Source of the DNA: JANQRX01 sp963663975
GTDB taxonomy: Bacteria; Pseudomonadota; Alphaproteobacteria; Rhizobiales; Kaistiaceae
Assembly (NCBI GenBank): GCA_963663975.2
Contig: CAXXRA010000006.1
Location: 124,001-188,000, forward strand
DNA: 64,000 nt
Direction: 5' to 3'
Made by a program: the position numbers and the translations under genes. Shown piece after piece: positions 17,210 to 25,486 of the stretch. Every line of letters begins with the position of its first letter. The first letter of the stretch is position 1. Below the pieces are notes generated by a model. That model was not told the origin of the DNA. It searched no databases and saw only the letters and a program-made list of their open reading frames with translations.

Positions 17210-17485
17210 CTATTGGCGATACTGCTGGATGCGCGTCGTTCTGAGGCCGGCAAGCCCATGCTCGTCAATTGACTGCTGCCACGACAGAAACTCTTCGACG
17301 GTCAGCGTGTAGCGCGAACAGGCTTCCTCAAGGCTCAACAGCCCGCCGCGCACCGCCGCGACCACTTCGGCCTTGCGACGAATGACCCATCGCTTCGTGG
17401 TCCGTGGAGGCAGATCGGCAATCGTCAACGGGCTGCCATCCGGCCCGATGACGTACTTTACACGTGAACGCATTTCCGCGGCCAT
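17210..17485 (-). CDS. sciP: CtrA inhibitory protein SciP (DUF1153)
   Basis: SciP is a small helix-turn-helix protein that binds CtrA and blocks transcription of CtrA targets in the Caulobacter G1 phase. This 91-residue protein matches it closely: YVIGPDGSPLTIADLPP, then TKRWVIRRKAEVVAAVRGGL, LSLEEACSRYTLTVEEFLSW and a terminal GLRTTRIQQYRQ. The ATG at 17485 is used; MRSRVK at 17473 is an alternative. A CtrA-like box lies 57-71 bases upstream, which would fit the known CtrA-SciP feedback loop. Confidence 0.93.
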   Translation of the reverse strand: MAAEMRSRVKYVIGPDGSPLTIADLPPRTTKRWVIRRKAEVVAAVRGGLLSLEEACSRYTLTVEEFLSWQQSIDEHGLAGLRTTRIQQYRQ

Positions 17486-17541
17486 TGTGCTCTCTAACGC
17501 AACTCAACACCTAACCTGGCAGCGACCGTATACGGCTGGGT

Positions 17542-17556
17542 TTAAAATTTGGCTAA
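17542..17556 (-). promoter_or_regulatory. Candidate CtrA box upstream of sciP
   Basis: Read on the minus strand the sequence is TTAG-N7-TTAA, one mismatch from TTAA-N7-TTAA. It lies 57-71 bases before the sciP ATG, a typical promoter position. In Caulobacter sciP is CtrA-activated, so the placement makes functional sense. It could also serve the divergent mnmA promoter. Confidence 0.5.
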
Positions 17557-17732
17557 GCGGGCAACAACCATTGAGTAAGAATTGCCACCGACGCCGCGGG
17601 AATCAGGTGCTCTGGCCGGAGCGACGTCTTGCGGCACGAAATTGCGGCCCTATAGTCTCAGCCGATCCACGCCGAGAGGCCGGTCCGTGGTCAGACCCGC
17701 CCAACCGTGCAGAGAAGAACTGGTGCACCACC

Positions 17733-18932
17733 ATGTCCATTGATCTGGAGCTTCCCGGCCGCCGCGGGCGGACCAGGGTCGTCGTCGCCATGTCGGGTGG
17801 GGTCGATTCCTCGGTTGTCGCAGGACTGCTGAGCAAGACCGGCTACGATGTGGTCGGCATGACCCTGCAGCTCTACGATCACGGGGCGGCCACGCACCGC
17901 AAGGGGGCGTGCTGCGCCGGGCAGGATATTCATGATGCCCGGCGGGTCGCCGAGGTGCTCAATATCCCGCATTACGTGCTCGACTATGAGGCTCGTTTCC
18001 GCGAGGCCGTCATCGACCAATTTGCGGCGAGCTACGCGGCGGGTGAGACACCGGTACCCTGCATTTCATGCAACCAGACCGTCAAATTCGCCGATCTTTT
18101 AGGAATAGCCAGGCAACTTGGTGCCGACGCGCTGGCCACTGGCCACTACGTTAAAAGCGTATCGAACGGAGCCCACAGAGCGCTCTACCTCCCGGTCGAC
18201 ATCGACCGCGACCAGAGCTATTTCCTGTTTGCCACGACGCAGGACCAACTCGATTTCCTGCGGTTTCCACTTGGAGACATGACCAAGGCCGCGGTTCGCG
18301 ATGTCGCCCGCGAAATGGGTCTGGTGGTGTCCGAGAAACACGATAGCCAAGACATCTGCTTCGTTCCGAGTGGACGATATTCCGATGTCATCCAACGTCT
18401 TCGTCCGGACGCTTCGGAAGCAGGAGACATCGTACATATCGACGGGCGGGTGCTCGGCCGACACCAAGGGATCATCAACTACACCATCGGGCAGCGGCGA
18501 GGCATTCGTGTAGCGATCGGCGAACCGCTTTACGTCATCTGCCTCGATCCGGCGGGCAGGAGGGTCATCGTCGGGCCGCGTGAGGCTCTGGCGACCCGGA
18601 AACTGCACCTTCGCGACGTCAACTGGCTGGGCGACGGGGAACTCGGCAACCGAGCAAGGGATGGCCTCGACATCAAGGTGCGCGTGCGGTCGACACGACC
18701 GCCGATGCCGGCAAAGCTTTTTTACGGTGCGGGGCACGTTTACGTCGAACTCAGCGACGATGAGGGAGGTGTGGCGGCCGGACAGGCCTGCGTGTTCTAC
18801 CAGGATTTCGGCCCGAGCGTGCGGGTTCTCGGTGGTGGCTTTATCGAGCGCGCCGAACGGACCGGAGCCGCTGAAGCGCTGATCAGGACCATCGTCTCGG
18901 GCGATCCTGTCATGGCGGCAGTTTCGGCTTGA
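17733..18932 (+). CDS. mnmA: tRNA-specific 2-thiouridylase MnmA
   Basis: Thiolates U34 of Lys, Glu and Gln tRNAs. The PP-loop SGGVDSSVVAGLL is at residues 21-33, the catalytic Cys in VPCISCNQTVKF, and the second active Cys in KHDSQDICFVPSG. ATGHY and INYTIGQRRGI are family blocks. The ATG at 17733 (MSIDLEL) gives 399 residues, the normal length. The frame is open far upstream but without homology. The last bases overlap the next gene's TTG start by 4. Confidence 0.95.
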   Translation: MSIDLELPGRRGRTRVVVAMSGGVDSSVVAGLLSKTGYDVVGMTLQLYDHGAATHRKGACCAGQDIHDARRVAEVLNIPHYVLDYEARFREAVIDQFAASYAAGETPVPCISCNQTVKFADLLGIARQLGADALATGHYVKSVSNGAHRALYLPVDIDRDQSYFLFATTQDQLDFLRFPLGDMTKAAVRDVAREMGLVVSEKHDSQDICFVPSGRYSDVIQRLRPDASEAGDIVHIDGRVLGRHQGIINYTIGQRRGIRVAIGEPLYVICLDPAGRRVIVGPREALATRKLHLRDVNWLGDGELGNRARDGLDIKVRVRSTRPPMPAKLFYGAGHVYVELSDDEGGVAAGQACVFYQDFGPSVRVLGGGFIERAERTGAAEALIRTIVSGDPVMAAVSA

Positions 18933-19558
18933 GCGGAAAACTCGACAGCGCGTCCATCGTTGCCGCTTATGCGAGATGGGCGCCTGTCTATGACTCGATT
19001 TTCGGCGTCATCACATGGCCGGCCATTCGCACCACGATGGCCCGCCTCAACGATATGCCGCCCTCACGAATCCTGGAAAACGGGGTCGGGACCGGAATCG
19101 CGCTGTCCCACTATCGGCGCGAGCACAGAATCACGGGGATCGATCTCAGCCCGGATATGCTGGACCGGGCCAGAATCAGGGTTGCCGAAAAAAAGCTCGA
19201 TCACGTCGAGGAGCTGGCGGTCATGGATGCCCTGGACCTCAAATTCGAAGACGCCAGCTTCGACGTCGCGGTTGCGATGTTCGTCATGACGGTGGTTCCG
19301 GATTCGGGCAAGGCCCTCGACGAGATGATCCGTGTCGTCAGGCCGGGCGGTCGCATCGTCATTACCAATCATTTCTCAGCGGAAACCGGCCCAAGGGCGG
19401 TGTTCGAGCGCTGGCTTGCCCGCTACTCCAAATCACTTGGCTGGCATCCCGAATTCGAACTGGATCGGGTGCTGGGTCGGCCGGAAATGAGCCTTACCGA
19501 GAAGCTTGGCCTGCCGCCGATGGGAATTTACACCCTGCTGGTTTTCGACCGCATCTGA
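18929..19558 (+). CDS. Class I SAM methyltransferase, PmtA-like
   Basis: A 209-residue soluble methyltransferase. Motif I reads ILENGVGTGIALSHY, the acidic loop ITGIDLSPDMLDRA, and the post-motif VRPGGRIVITNHFSAE. The start (VAAYARWAPVYDSIFG) and the TNHF block resemble Rhodobacter-type phosphatidylethanolamine N-methyltransferase PmtA, so phosphatidylcholine synthesis is the likely role; another small-molecule methyltransferase is possible. The TTG start overlaps mnmA by 4 bases, suggesting coupling. Confidence 0.75.
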   Translation: MSGKLDSASIVAAYARWAPVYDSIFGVITWPAIRTTMARLNDMPPSRILENGVGTGIALSHYRREHRITGIDLSPDMLDRARIRVAEKKLDHVEELAVMDALDLKFEDASFDVAVAMFVMTVVPDSGKALDEMIRVVRPGGRIVITNHFSAETGPRAVFERWLARYSKSLGWHPEFELDRVLGRPEMSLTEKLGLPPMGIYTLLVFDRI

Positions 19559-19619
19559 CCATCGAAACCGCCAACGGATTGCCGAATTCAGTCAGGTGGT
19601 ATACGGCCGAGAAACGGCG

Positions 19620-20525
19620 ATGGTGGACGGAAACCGGCAGATGCAAGCGCGATTGTTCGTTGGCGTCGATGGGGGTGGCAGCCGGACCCGTGCGCGTGTG
19701 CGCGCCGATTCAGGCGAACTCCTGGGCGAGGCCGAGGCTGAGGCCGGCAATGCACGGCTTCCGCAGGGCTATGAGGAGAACATCAGGGCCTGCCGATTGG
19801 CAATTGCCGCAGCCGGTCTTGGCGAGGACGCAATGGCCCGGGTTTATGCCGGGTTCGGGCTTGCCGGAACGCAGCAGGATACCGACCTGAAAAACATACT
19901 CGATCGGCCGCATCCTTTTGCATCGCTGACCGTCGATACCGATGCCTATGCGGCCTGGCTCGGCGCTTTCGGCGGCGGTGACGGCGCGATTCTCATTCTG
20001 GGCACCGGGTCGTGCGGGCTTGCGGTGATTGATGGCCAGCGCATCAATGTCGGCGGGTGGGGATTGGACATCGCTGACGACGGCAGCGGCGCAGCGCTTG
20101 GCCGGCAAGCGATCCGACGAGCGCTGTGGGCGCTGGAGGGCATGGCGCCCTTAACGCCGTTTGCCGAGAGCGTCCTGGCCGATTTCGGTGGCGAAGCGCA
20201 GAACGCAACAATCTGGGCTGCCGAAGCAGTGCCGGGCGATTTCGCCGCCTACGCGCCGCGCACGTTCGACTACGCCGAGCGCGGCGACGAGTTGGCTGTC
20301 GCCGTGGTCACGAAAACCGCCGTCGAGGCGACCATGTTGATAACCCGTCTGCGCGAATTGGGGGCGCAGTCCGTCGCCATGATCGGCGGGCTCTTCCCCC
20401 GGATTCTACCCTGGCTGAACGACTCGACGCGTGCCGTCATGGTCGAGCCGGCGGCCGACGCCGCAGACGGCGCAATTCTGATGGCGCGCCGCACGCTGGA
20501 CGGGATCGGGACCGGGCGAGAGTAG
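19620..20525 (+). CDS. BadF/BadG-type ATPase, glucosamine kinase-like
   Basis: A 301-residue member of the BadF/BadG/BcrA/BcrD ATPase superfamily, of the N-acetylglucosamine/glucosamine kinase type. The phosphate-1 motif is LFVGVDGGGSRTRARV, and the phosphate-2 region AILILGTGSCGLAV is followed by GGWGLDIADDGSGAALGRQA. The adenosine motif is AMIGGLFPRI. It probably phosphorylates an amino sugar in the cytoplasm; glmM lies 1 kb away on the other strand. ATG at 19620, with an alternative at 19641. Confidence 0.8.
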   Translation: MVDGNRQMQARLFVGVDGGGSRTRARVRADSGELLGEAEAEAGNARLPQGYEENIRACRLAIAAAGLGEDAMARVYAGFGLAGTQQDTDLKNILDRPHPFASLTVDTDAYAAWLGAFGGGDGAILILGTGSCGLAVIDGQRINVGGWGLDIADDGSGAALGRQAIRRALWALEGMAPLTPFAESVLADFGGEAQNATIWAAEAVPGDFAAYAPRTFDYAERGDELAVAVVTKTAVEATMLITRLRELGAQSVAMIGGLFPRILPWLNDSTRAVMVEPAADAADGAILMARRTLDGIGTGRE

Positions 20526-20556
20526 ACCGTTACTCCAGGCGGCGTCGATCCAGGCG

Positions 20557-21423
20557 TCAGTTCAAATATCCAAATCTGTTCATCTGTTCGCCGTGGACGG
20601 TGACGATCCGTTGGGCCTGGCTTTCGCTCAGTTGCTCATGCCACTGGCCAGACTTGCCGACGCGGAAGAAACGCTCGGCGTGTTCCGACCGCTCGCGAAA
20701 ATCGCCTCTGCTTTCTTGCTCGTAGAGTTCCTTGAAACTCGACAGCGCCACCGCCTCGTTGAGCTGTTCCTCCGGCGGGAACTGGTGCAGGTGCCGGGCC
20801 ACTGCCGTGAAGACCCGGCGAGGATCATGCTGCAGGTCCTCGTAACGGACAATCATCATCGATTTGATGGGCACCTTGGTCCAGCTCAAGACGTGCTGGC
20901 TCCAACCACCCCAGGCCTCGAAAGCGACCTCGGCGCTATTTTTGGTGGCGTAGCTCGATGTCTCCATGACGGTGATGGCATCATCGATGGACGAGCCCAA
21001 ATGGTCGGCCAATGAAAGGACCACGTCGCGCGGATCGCGAACGATGTAGATACTCCCCGCCGACACTTTCACGTTGATGGTCGCGTGGCCGTTGACCCTA
21101 CCGTAAATGTTATGGGTTTTGACCAGAGCCACGTTTGGCGAACGTTCGGCGATCAAAGCATGGACCTGAGGGCGGGCGGCGGCGACTTCCTCCGTCGATG
21201 CTACCGCCAGCGGCTTGCCCATAACCTCCTGAAACAGCCCATAGAAACGCGCTTCATACGCCGACGCGCGGTCAAGCGCGTGAAGATCGTTGTCGGCGCG
21301 GGGATACCCCTCCTGGAGCCGAACGAGGTGGTAAAGGAAAACCCGCACCCAGGTATTGCCGGACTTCGGGTAGGAAGCGATCCAGGCAATGCCTCGGGTG
21401 GGTGGTGAATTGTCGTCAGCCAT
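20557..21423 (-). CDS. Sulfotransferase domain protein
   Basis: A 288-residue cytoplasmic sulfotransferase of the Sulfotransfer_1 type. The 5'-phosphosulfate loop is IASYPKSGNTWVRVFL (residues about 15-30), and the 3'-phosphate site is YIVRDPRDVVLSLADHLG. The C-terminus has the FRVGKSGQWHEQLSESQ block, equivalent to the usual RKGxxGDW region. The ATG at 21423 follows GGCGG. The acceptor is unknown, and no PAPS-synthesis genes are near. Confidence 0.85.
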   Translation of the reverse strand: MADDNSPPTRGIAWIASYPKSGNTWVRVFLYHLVRLQEGYPRADNDLHALDRASAYEARFYGLFQEVMGKPLAVASTEEVAAARPQVHALIAERSPNVALVKTHNIYGRVNGHATINVKVSAGSIYIVRDPRDVVLSLADHLGSSIDDAITVMETSSYATKNSAEVAFEAWGGWSQHVLSWTKVPIKSMMIVRYEDLQHDPRRVFTAVARHLHQFPPEEQLNEAVALSSFKELYEQESRGDFRERSEHAERFFRVGKSGQWHEQLSESQAQRIVTVHGEQMNRFGYLN

Positions 21424-21522
21424 GTACCGACCGCCTTGTCTGTGCGCTGGTGTCAAGAAATTTAGTAATGGGGTTGGCGAAGGCCTCGCCGGCACGCCTT
21501 CCCGGCTCCCATAGCAGAGAAC

Positions 21523-22872
21523 TCAGCCGACTTCTCCAAGCGCGGCCACCAACTCATCAACAACCGTCTCGACCAGAACGCGATCGTCGCCCTCAGCCAT
21601 GACGCGGATGACCGGCTCGGTGCCCGATGCGCGGACGATCAACCGACCACCGTCAGCCAGGCGATCGCTGGCGCCAGCGATCAACTCGCGAATCCTGGGC
21701 GCTTCCAATGGAGCGCCGCCGCCGTGGCGGACGTTGCGCAGAATCTGGGGTACGGGATCGAAGCGATCGCACACGTCACTGGCCGGTCCGCCGTCCTCCT
21801 TGATCACCGCCATGATCTGCAAAGCGGCCACGAGGCCGTCGCCGGTCATAGCATAGTCGCTCATGATGATATGGCCGGACGATTCACCGCCGAGGTTGAG
21901 TTTGTGGTCGCGCATGGCCTCAGCGATGTAGCGATCGCCGACAGCGGTCCTGTGGACGGCAATCCCGATGGACGAGAGGTACCGCTCCAGACCAAGGTTT
22001 GACATGACCGAAACGGCAACGCCGCCGCCTGTAAGCCGGCCCTTCGCCGCCCACGATTCGGCGATGACGCCCAACAACTGGTCGCCATCCACGGTGCGAC
22101 CGTGCTCGTCGACAACCACCAACCGGTCGGCGTCCCCGTCGAGCGCGACGCCGATATCAGCACTCTCGTCAACGACCCGCTGGGCGAGGGCGGCTGGCGC
22201 GGTCGACCCTACATCGCGGTTGATGTTGAAGCCATCGGGCTTGTCCCCAATCGCTACCACCTCAGCACCCAGCTCCCACAGGGCCGCCGGGGCGACCTTG
22301 TAGCCCGCGCCATTGGCGCAATCGACGACCACCTTGATCCCGGACAATGACATGTTCCGGGGAAGCGTCCGCTTGGCGAACTCGATATACCGTGCCTGCT
22401 CACCATCGATGCGCTTGGCTCGTCCGAATGCTGCGGGTGCCGCCAGGCGGTCGCTGACGTCAGATTCGATCAAGCCCTCGATTTCGGCTTCGACGGCATC
22501 TGACAGTTTCAGGCCGTCCGGGCCGAACAATTTGATGCCATTGTCGTCGAAGGGATTGTGCGAGGCCGAGATCATGACGCCGATATCGCACCGCATCGAC
22601 CGCGTCAGCATGGCGATACCCGGTGTCGGGATCGGTCCTGCCAACAGGACGTCCATGCCCACGGCCAGAAATCCGGCGGTCAGCGCGTTTTCGATCATGT
22701 AGCTGGAGAGGCGGGTGTCCTTGCCGATCACCACCCGGTGGCGATGGTCGCCGCGGGTGAACACGAGTCCCGCTGCCATGCCCGCCTTCAAGGCCAGTTC
22801 AGGCGTAATCGGAAAGCTGTTGGCACGGCCGCGTATGCCGTCGGTTCCGAAGTATTTTCGTGTTGCCGCCAC
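21523..22872 (-). CDS. glmM: Phosphoglucosamine mutase
   Basis: Interconverts glucosamine-6-phosphate and glucosamine-1-phosphate for UDP-GlcNAc synthesis. The 449-residue protein opens KYFGTDGIRGRANSFPIT. It has the phospho-Ser loop GVMISASHNPFDDNGIK, the metal-binding GDADRLVVVDE and a C-terminal VRASGTEPVIRVMAE phosphate-binding loop. GTG start at 22872. GlmM is often downstream of folP or ftsH in relatives; here it is not. Confidence 0.95.
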   Translation of the reverse strand: MAATRKYFGTDGIRGRANSFPITPELALKAGMAAGLVFTRGDHRHRVVIGKDTRLSSYMIENALTAGFLAVGMDVLLAGPIPTPGIAMLTRSMRCDIGVMISASHNPFDDNGIKLFGPDGLKLSDAVEAEIEGLIESDVSDRLAAPAAFGRAKRIDGEQARYIEFAKRTLPRNMSLSGIKVVVDCANGAGYKVAPAALWELGAEVVAIGDKPDGFNINRDVGSTAPAALAQRVVDESADIGVALDGDADRLVVVDEHGRTVDGDQLLGVIAESWAAKGRLTGGGVAVSVMSNLGLERYLSSIGIAVHRTAVGDRYIAEAMRDHKLNLGGESSGHIIMSDYAMTGDGLVAALQIMAVIKEDGGPASDVCDRFDPVPQILRNVRHGGGAPLEAPRIRELIAGASDRLADGGRLIVRASGTEPVIRVMAEGDDRVLVETVVDELVAALGEVG

Positions 22873-23132
22873 GTTCCCGGTCTCGTCAGTCGATAGGATC
22901 GCCCCTCATACTCCTAACCGATGAGTTATGGGATCAAAAAACGTGTCTTGGCGACTCGTGGCGAAAGAGCCGCACATTATCGCTAGCGATCCCCGCTGTA
23001 AGTGAGCGGGTAAGGACGCTGCTCGGCGATGGCCTCCATGACAAAATACGATGTCACGAATCCAGTTCGACCATTCGAGATGAGATATCTTTCGGGATTG
23101 CCAGAGCGTGCCGACGAAACGGCCGGGCCCGG

Positions 23133-23972
23133 TCAGTGCGGCTTCGCCGCGACAAAGGCCGCGTAGCCGAGATCGCCAGCGGCAATTGCCTTGCGCGCCT
23201 CAGCCGCGAAGCGTTTCGCCGTCGCCAGGCCGCCACCCGGCAGATCCAGTTTTCCCAGGCCGACCAAAACGTCGGCGCCGAGCAACTTGAGTTGGATCGC
23301 CTCGACCAATGCCGTCAGCGCTGCGTCGTGGCGTTGAGCGCTTTCGACGTTGAGGCCGGCATTCTCGAAGTGGGCGACATATTCGTCGAGCGGGCGCGCG
23401 TCGGCGATACAGGCGATCCACGATATCAGACCCTTGAGCGAATCAGACAGGTCACCGTCACGGGTGAGATCGCTGAGCCCAAGGCGGCCGCCCGGTGCCA
23501 GCACCCGGGCGAATTCTCTTGCCGCGGTTGATTTTTCGGGAAACAGGCAGAAGGCGCATTCGCACAGAACCGCGTCAAAGGCGCAGTCGGCGAAGGGCAG
23601 GTGTTCGGCGTCGGCGCGCTCGAAGCGGACCGTGTCGGACAGGTCGAGACGCGCGGCTTCCGCGTTGGCCGCGTCGACAGCACCCGCCCCGTAATCGATT
23701 CCTGTGACGCGACAGCCGAAGCGCTGTGCGAGGAGAAAGGCGCTTGCGCCGCTTCCCGAAGCCACGTCGAGCAGGTGGGAATCGTGGTCGAGCCGTATCG
23801 ATGCACCGAGCGTTGCGGTGAGTTCCAAGCCACCGGGATGCAGGGAGTCGCCAACCAGCAGTGCGGCGGCTTCGTGCTGGTAGATCAGCGCGCAGCAAGT
23901 CTTGATGGCATCACTGTCGTCGGGAACGGGCAGGTCCGGCGTCAGCGTCGACAACTCCATCGTCTCGTTCAC
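23133..23972 (-). CDS. Cys-rich class I SAM methyltransferase
   Basis: A 279-residue methyltransferase with motif I LLDVASGSGASAFLLAQ (about 67-83), acidic VTGIDYGAGAV, and motif IV ALLCECAFCLFPEKS. The N-terminus has an unusual CCALIYQHEAAALLVGD segment (Cys26-Cys27), and CECAFC adds three more cysteines. This is more than most small-molecule methyltransferases carry and faintly recalls thiol-binding arsenite methyltransferases, though the match is not clear. The GTG start overlaps the radical SAM gene by 4 bases, so both belong to one operon. Substrate unknown. Confidence 0.75.
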   Translation of the reverse strand: MNETMELSTLTPDLPVPDDSDAIKTCCALIYQHEAAALLVGDSLHPGGLELTATLGASIRLDHDSHLLDVASGSGASAFLLAQRFGCRVTGIDYGAGAVDAANAEAARLDLSDTVRFERADAEHLPFADCAFDAVLCECAFCLFPEKSTAAREFARVLAPGGRLGLSDLTRDGDLSDSLKGLISWIACIADARPLDEYVAHFENAGLNVESAQRHDAALTALVEAIQLKLLGADVLVGLGKLDLPGGGLATAKRFAAEARKAIAAGDLGYAAFVAAKPH

Positions 23973-25486
23973 CGGTCAAATGCGAAGGTTATCGGCCGCG
24001 GCTGGTAGGGTCGGCCTTCCGCGCGGGCTCTACGGCGTTCCGGTTCGGCGGCCACGAGTTGGGCGCGGGCCTGCTCACGGTAGCCAACCGAATTGTATGC
24101 GCAGAACGGGACCTGGGTGCCGCCCGGCAGGAGAAACGCCTTGCAGCACTTCATCAGGTTCTTCTGGTTGAAAGTCCAGGGATCCATGAAGTCCTGGAGC
24201 ATGATCATGATCATGCGGTCGGCGATGTCCTGGACGTCGAAACCGGCGGGCAAGCCGCAGGCCTCGCAGGACGCCATGAGCCGATCGAACGACAGCTCGG
24301 AGCCGGGAACCGCCGATGACGACCACAATCCCTCCAAGGCCGATTTGATGTCCACGGAAAGGTCGGGCACAACGCGGTTGGTGATGTAGTCGAGGTGGTC
24401 GTCGACGTTGATAATGCGCGGAAGCGGGATCACCTCATCGCCGTCGATGAACGCATAGGTCACGGAATTGCAGGTCGGGAAACAACACGGCACGGGAACG
24501 AAGTCGCTGGACAGGAACTTGTTTCCGGTCTGCTCCTCGATCAGCTTCAGGACGTCCGGGATGGTTATCCGCTGCAGCGGATCGTGACCGCCATGGCGGC
24601 CGGCGTGGAAGGCCGGCTGGAAATTGATCCCGCGCACCGCCTTGTGTGCGATGGCGAAATCGATGATGCGGCCGATTTCGTGTTCGTTCACGCCGCGCTC
24701 AATGGCCGGCACCAGGGTGACATTGAGACCGGCCTCGGCAAGGCGATCCAGCGCCCGGATCTTTTCCTCAAGAATGTCCGGCTCACCGCGCAGGATGCGG
24801 TAGGTTTCGGTTTCGAACCCGTCAAACTGGAAATAGAGGGCTGGTCTGACTTCGGCTAACTGCTCGACGAAGCGATCGTCCCGTGCGATTCGCTTGCCGT
24901 TGGTATTGATCATCACGAACTTGATGTCGCGGGCGTAGGCGGCGCGAATGAAGTCGATGATCTGAGGATGGACCGTCGGCTCGCCGCCCGAAAACTGGAC
25001 AACCTCGGGCTGGCCCTCGGCGCGCACCAGATCATCCAGGATCTGCTCAACCTCTTCCATCGCCAAATTGAAGCCGGGCGCGGCGTCGGCGAAGCACAGC
25101 GGACAATCCATGTCGCAGGTGCTGTTGACCTCGACAATGCCAAGACAGGTGTGCTGCTGATGATCGGGGCACAGGCCGCAGTCATGAGGACAACCGCGAT
25201 CGATTCCGGTGGCGTGCGCCAGGGGAATGGTTCCCGGCTTGTTGTACTTGGCAAAGCGGACGTAGGCCTCGGCGTCACCGTAGACATGCGCCTCGAATTC
25301 GCCGTGGTCCGGGCAACGTTTGCGCAGGAAGACACGATTTTCGCGGAAGATCACCTTGGCGTCGATGACGCGCCGGCACTGCGGACAAATGCTGCGGGTA
25401 AGTTCGTGAAAGACGTAGTCGGCATCCTTTTTCTTCGGAGCCGGCGCGGTGGCGACGAAGCGACCGGGAGGATCGGGCTGGTTCAT
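23969..25486 (-). CDS. Radical SAM enzyme, MJ0619/Tes-like, cysteine-rich
   Basis: A 505-residue radical SAM protein. The CX3CX2C cluster ligands are Cys124, Cys128 and Cys131 (NSTCDMDCPLCF). Upstream are two further Cys sets: C34, C37 and C58 in a CPQC...RKRCPDHGEF arrangement, and C99, C103, C106 and C114. The C-terminus holds VPCCFPTCNSV, CEACG, a CC pair and FCAYNS. This layout resembles archaeal MJ0619 and tetraether synthase (Tes)-type enzymes, which methylate pterins or join lipid chains. The bacterial substrate is unknown. ATG at 25486; the gene overlaps both neighbours by 4 bases. Confidence 0.8.
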   Translation of the reverse strand: MNQPDPPGRFVATAPAPKKKDADYVFHELTRSICPQCRRVIDAKVIFRENRVFLRKRCPDHGEFEAHVYGDAEAYVRFAKYNKPGTIPLAHATGIDRGCPHDCGLCPDHQQHTCLGIVEVNSTCDMDCPLCFADAAPGFNLAMEEVEQILDDLVRAEGQPEVVQFSGGEPTVHPQIIDFIRAAYARDIKFVMINTNGKRIARDDRFVEQLAEVRPALYFQFDGFETETYRILRGEPDILEEKIRALDRLAEAGLNVTLVPAIERGVNEHEIGRIIDFAIAHKAVRGINFQPAFHAGRHGGHDPLQRITIPDVLKLIEEQTGNKFLSSDFVPVPCCFPTCNSVTYAFIDGDEVIPLPRIINVDDHLDYITNRVVPDLSVDIKSALEGLWSSSAVPGSELSFDRLMASCEACGLPAGFDVQDIADRMIMIMLQDFMDPWTFNQKNLMKCCKAFLLPGGTQVPFCAYNSVGYREQARAQLVAAEPERRRARAEGRPYQPRPITFAFDR

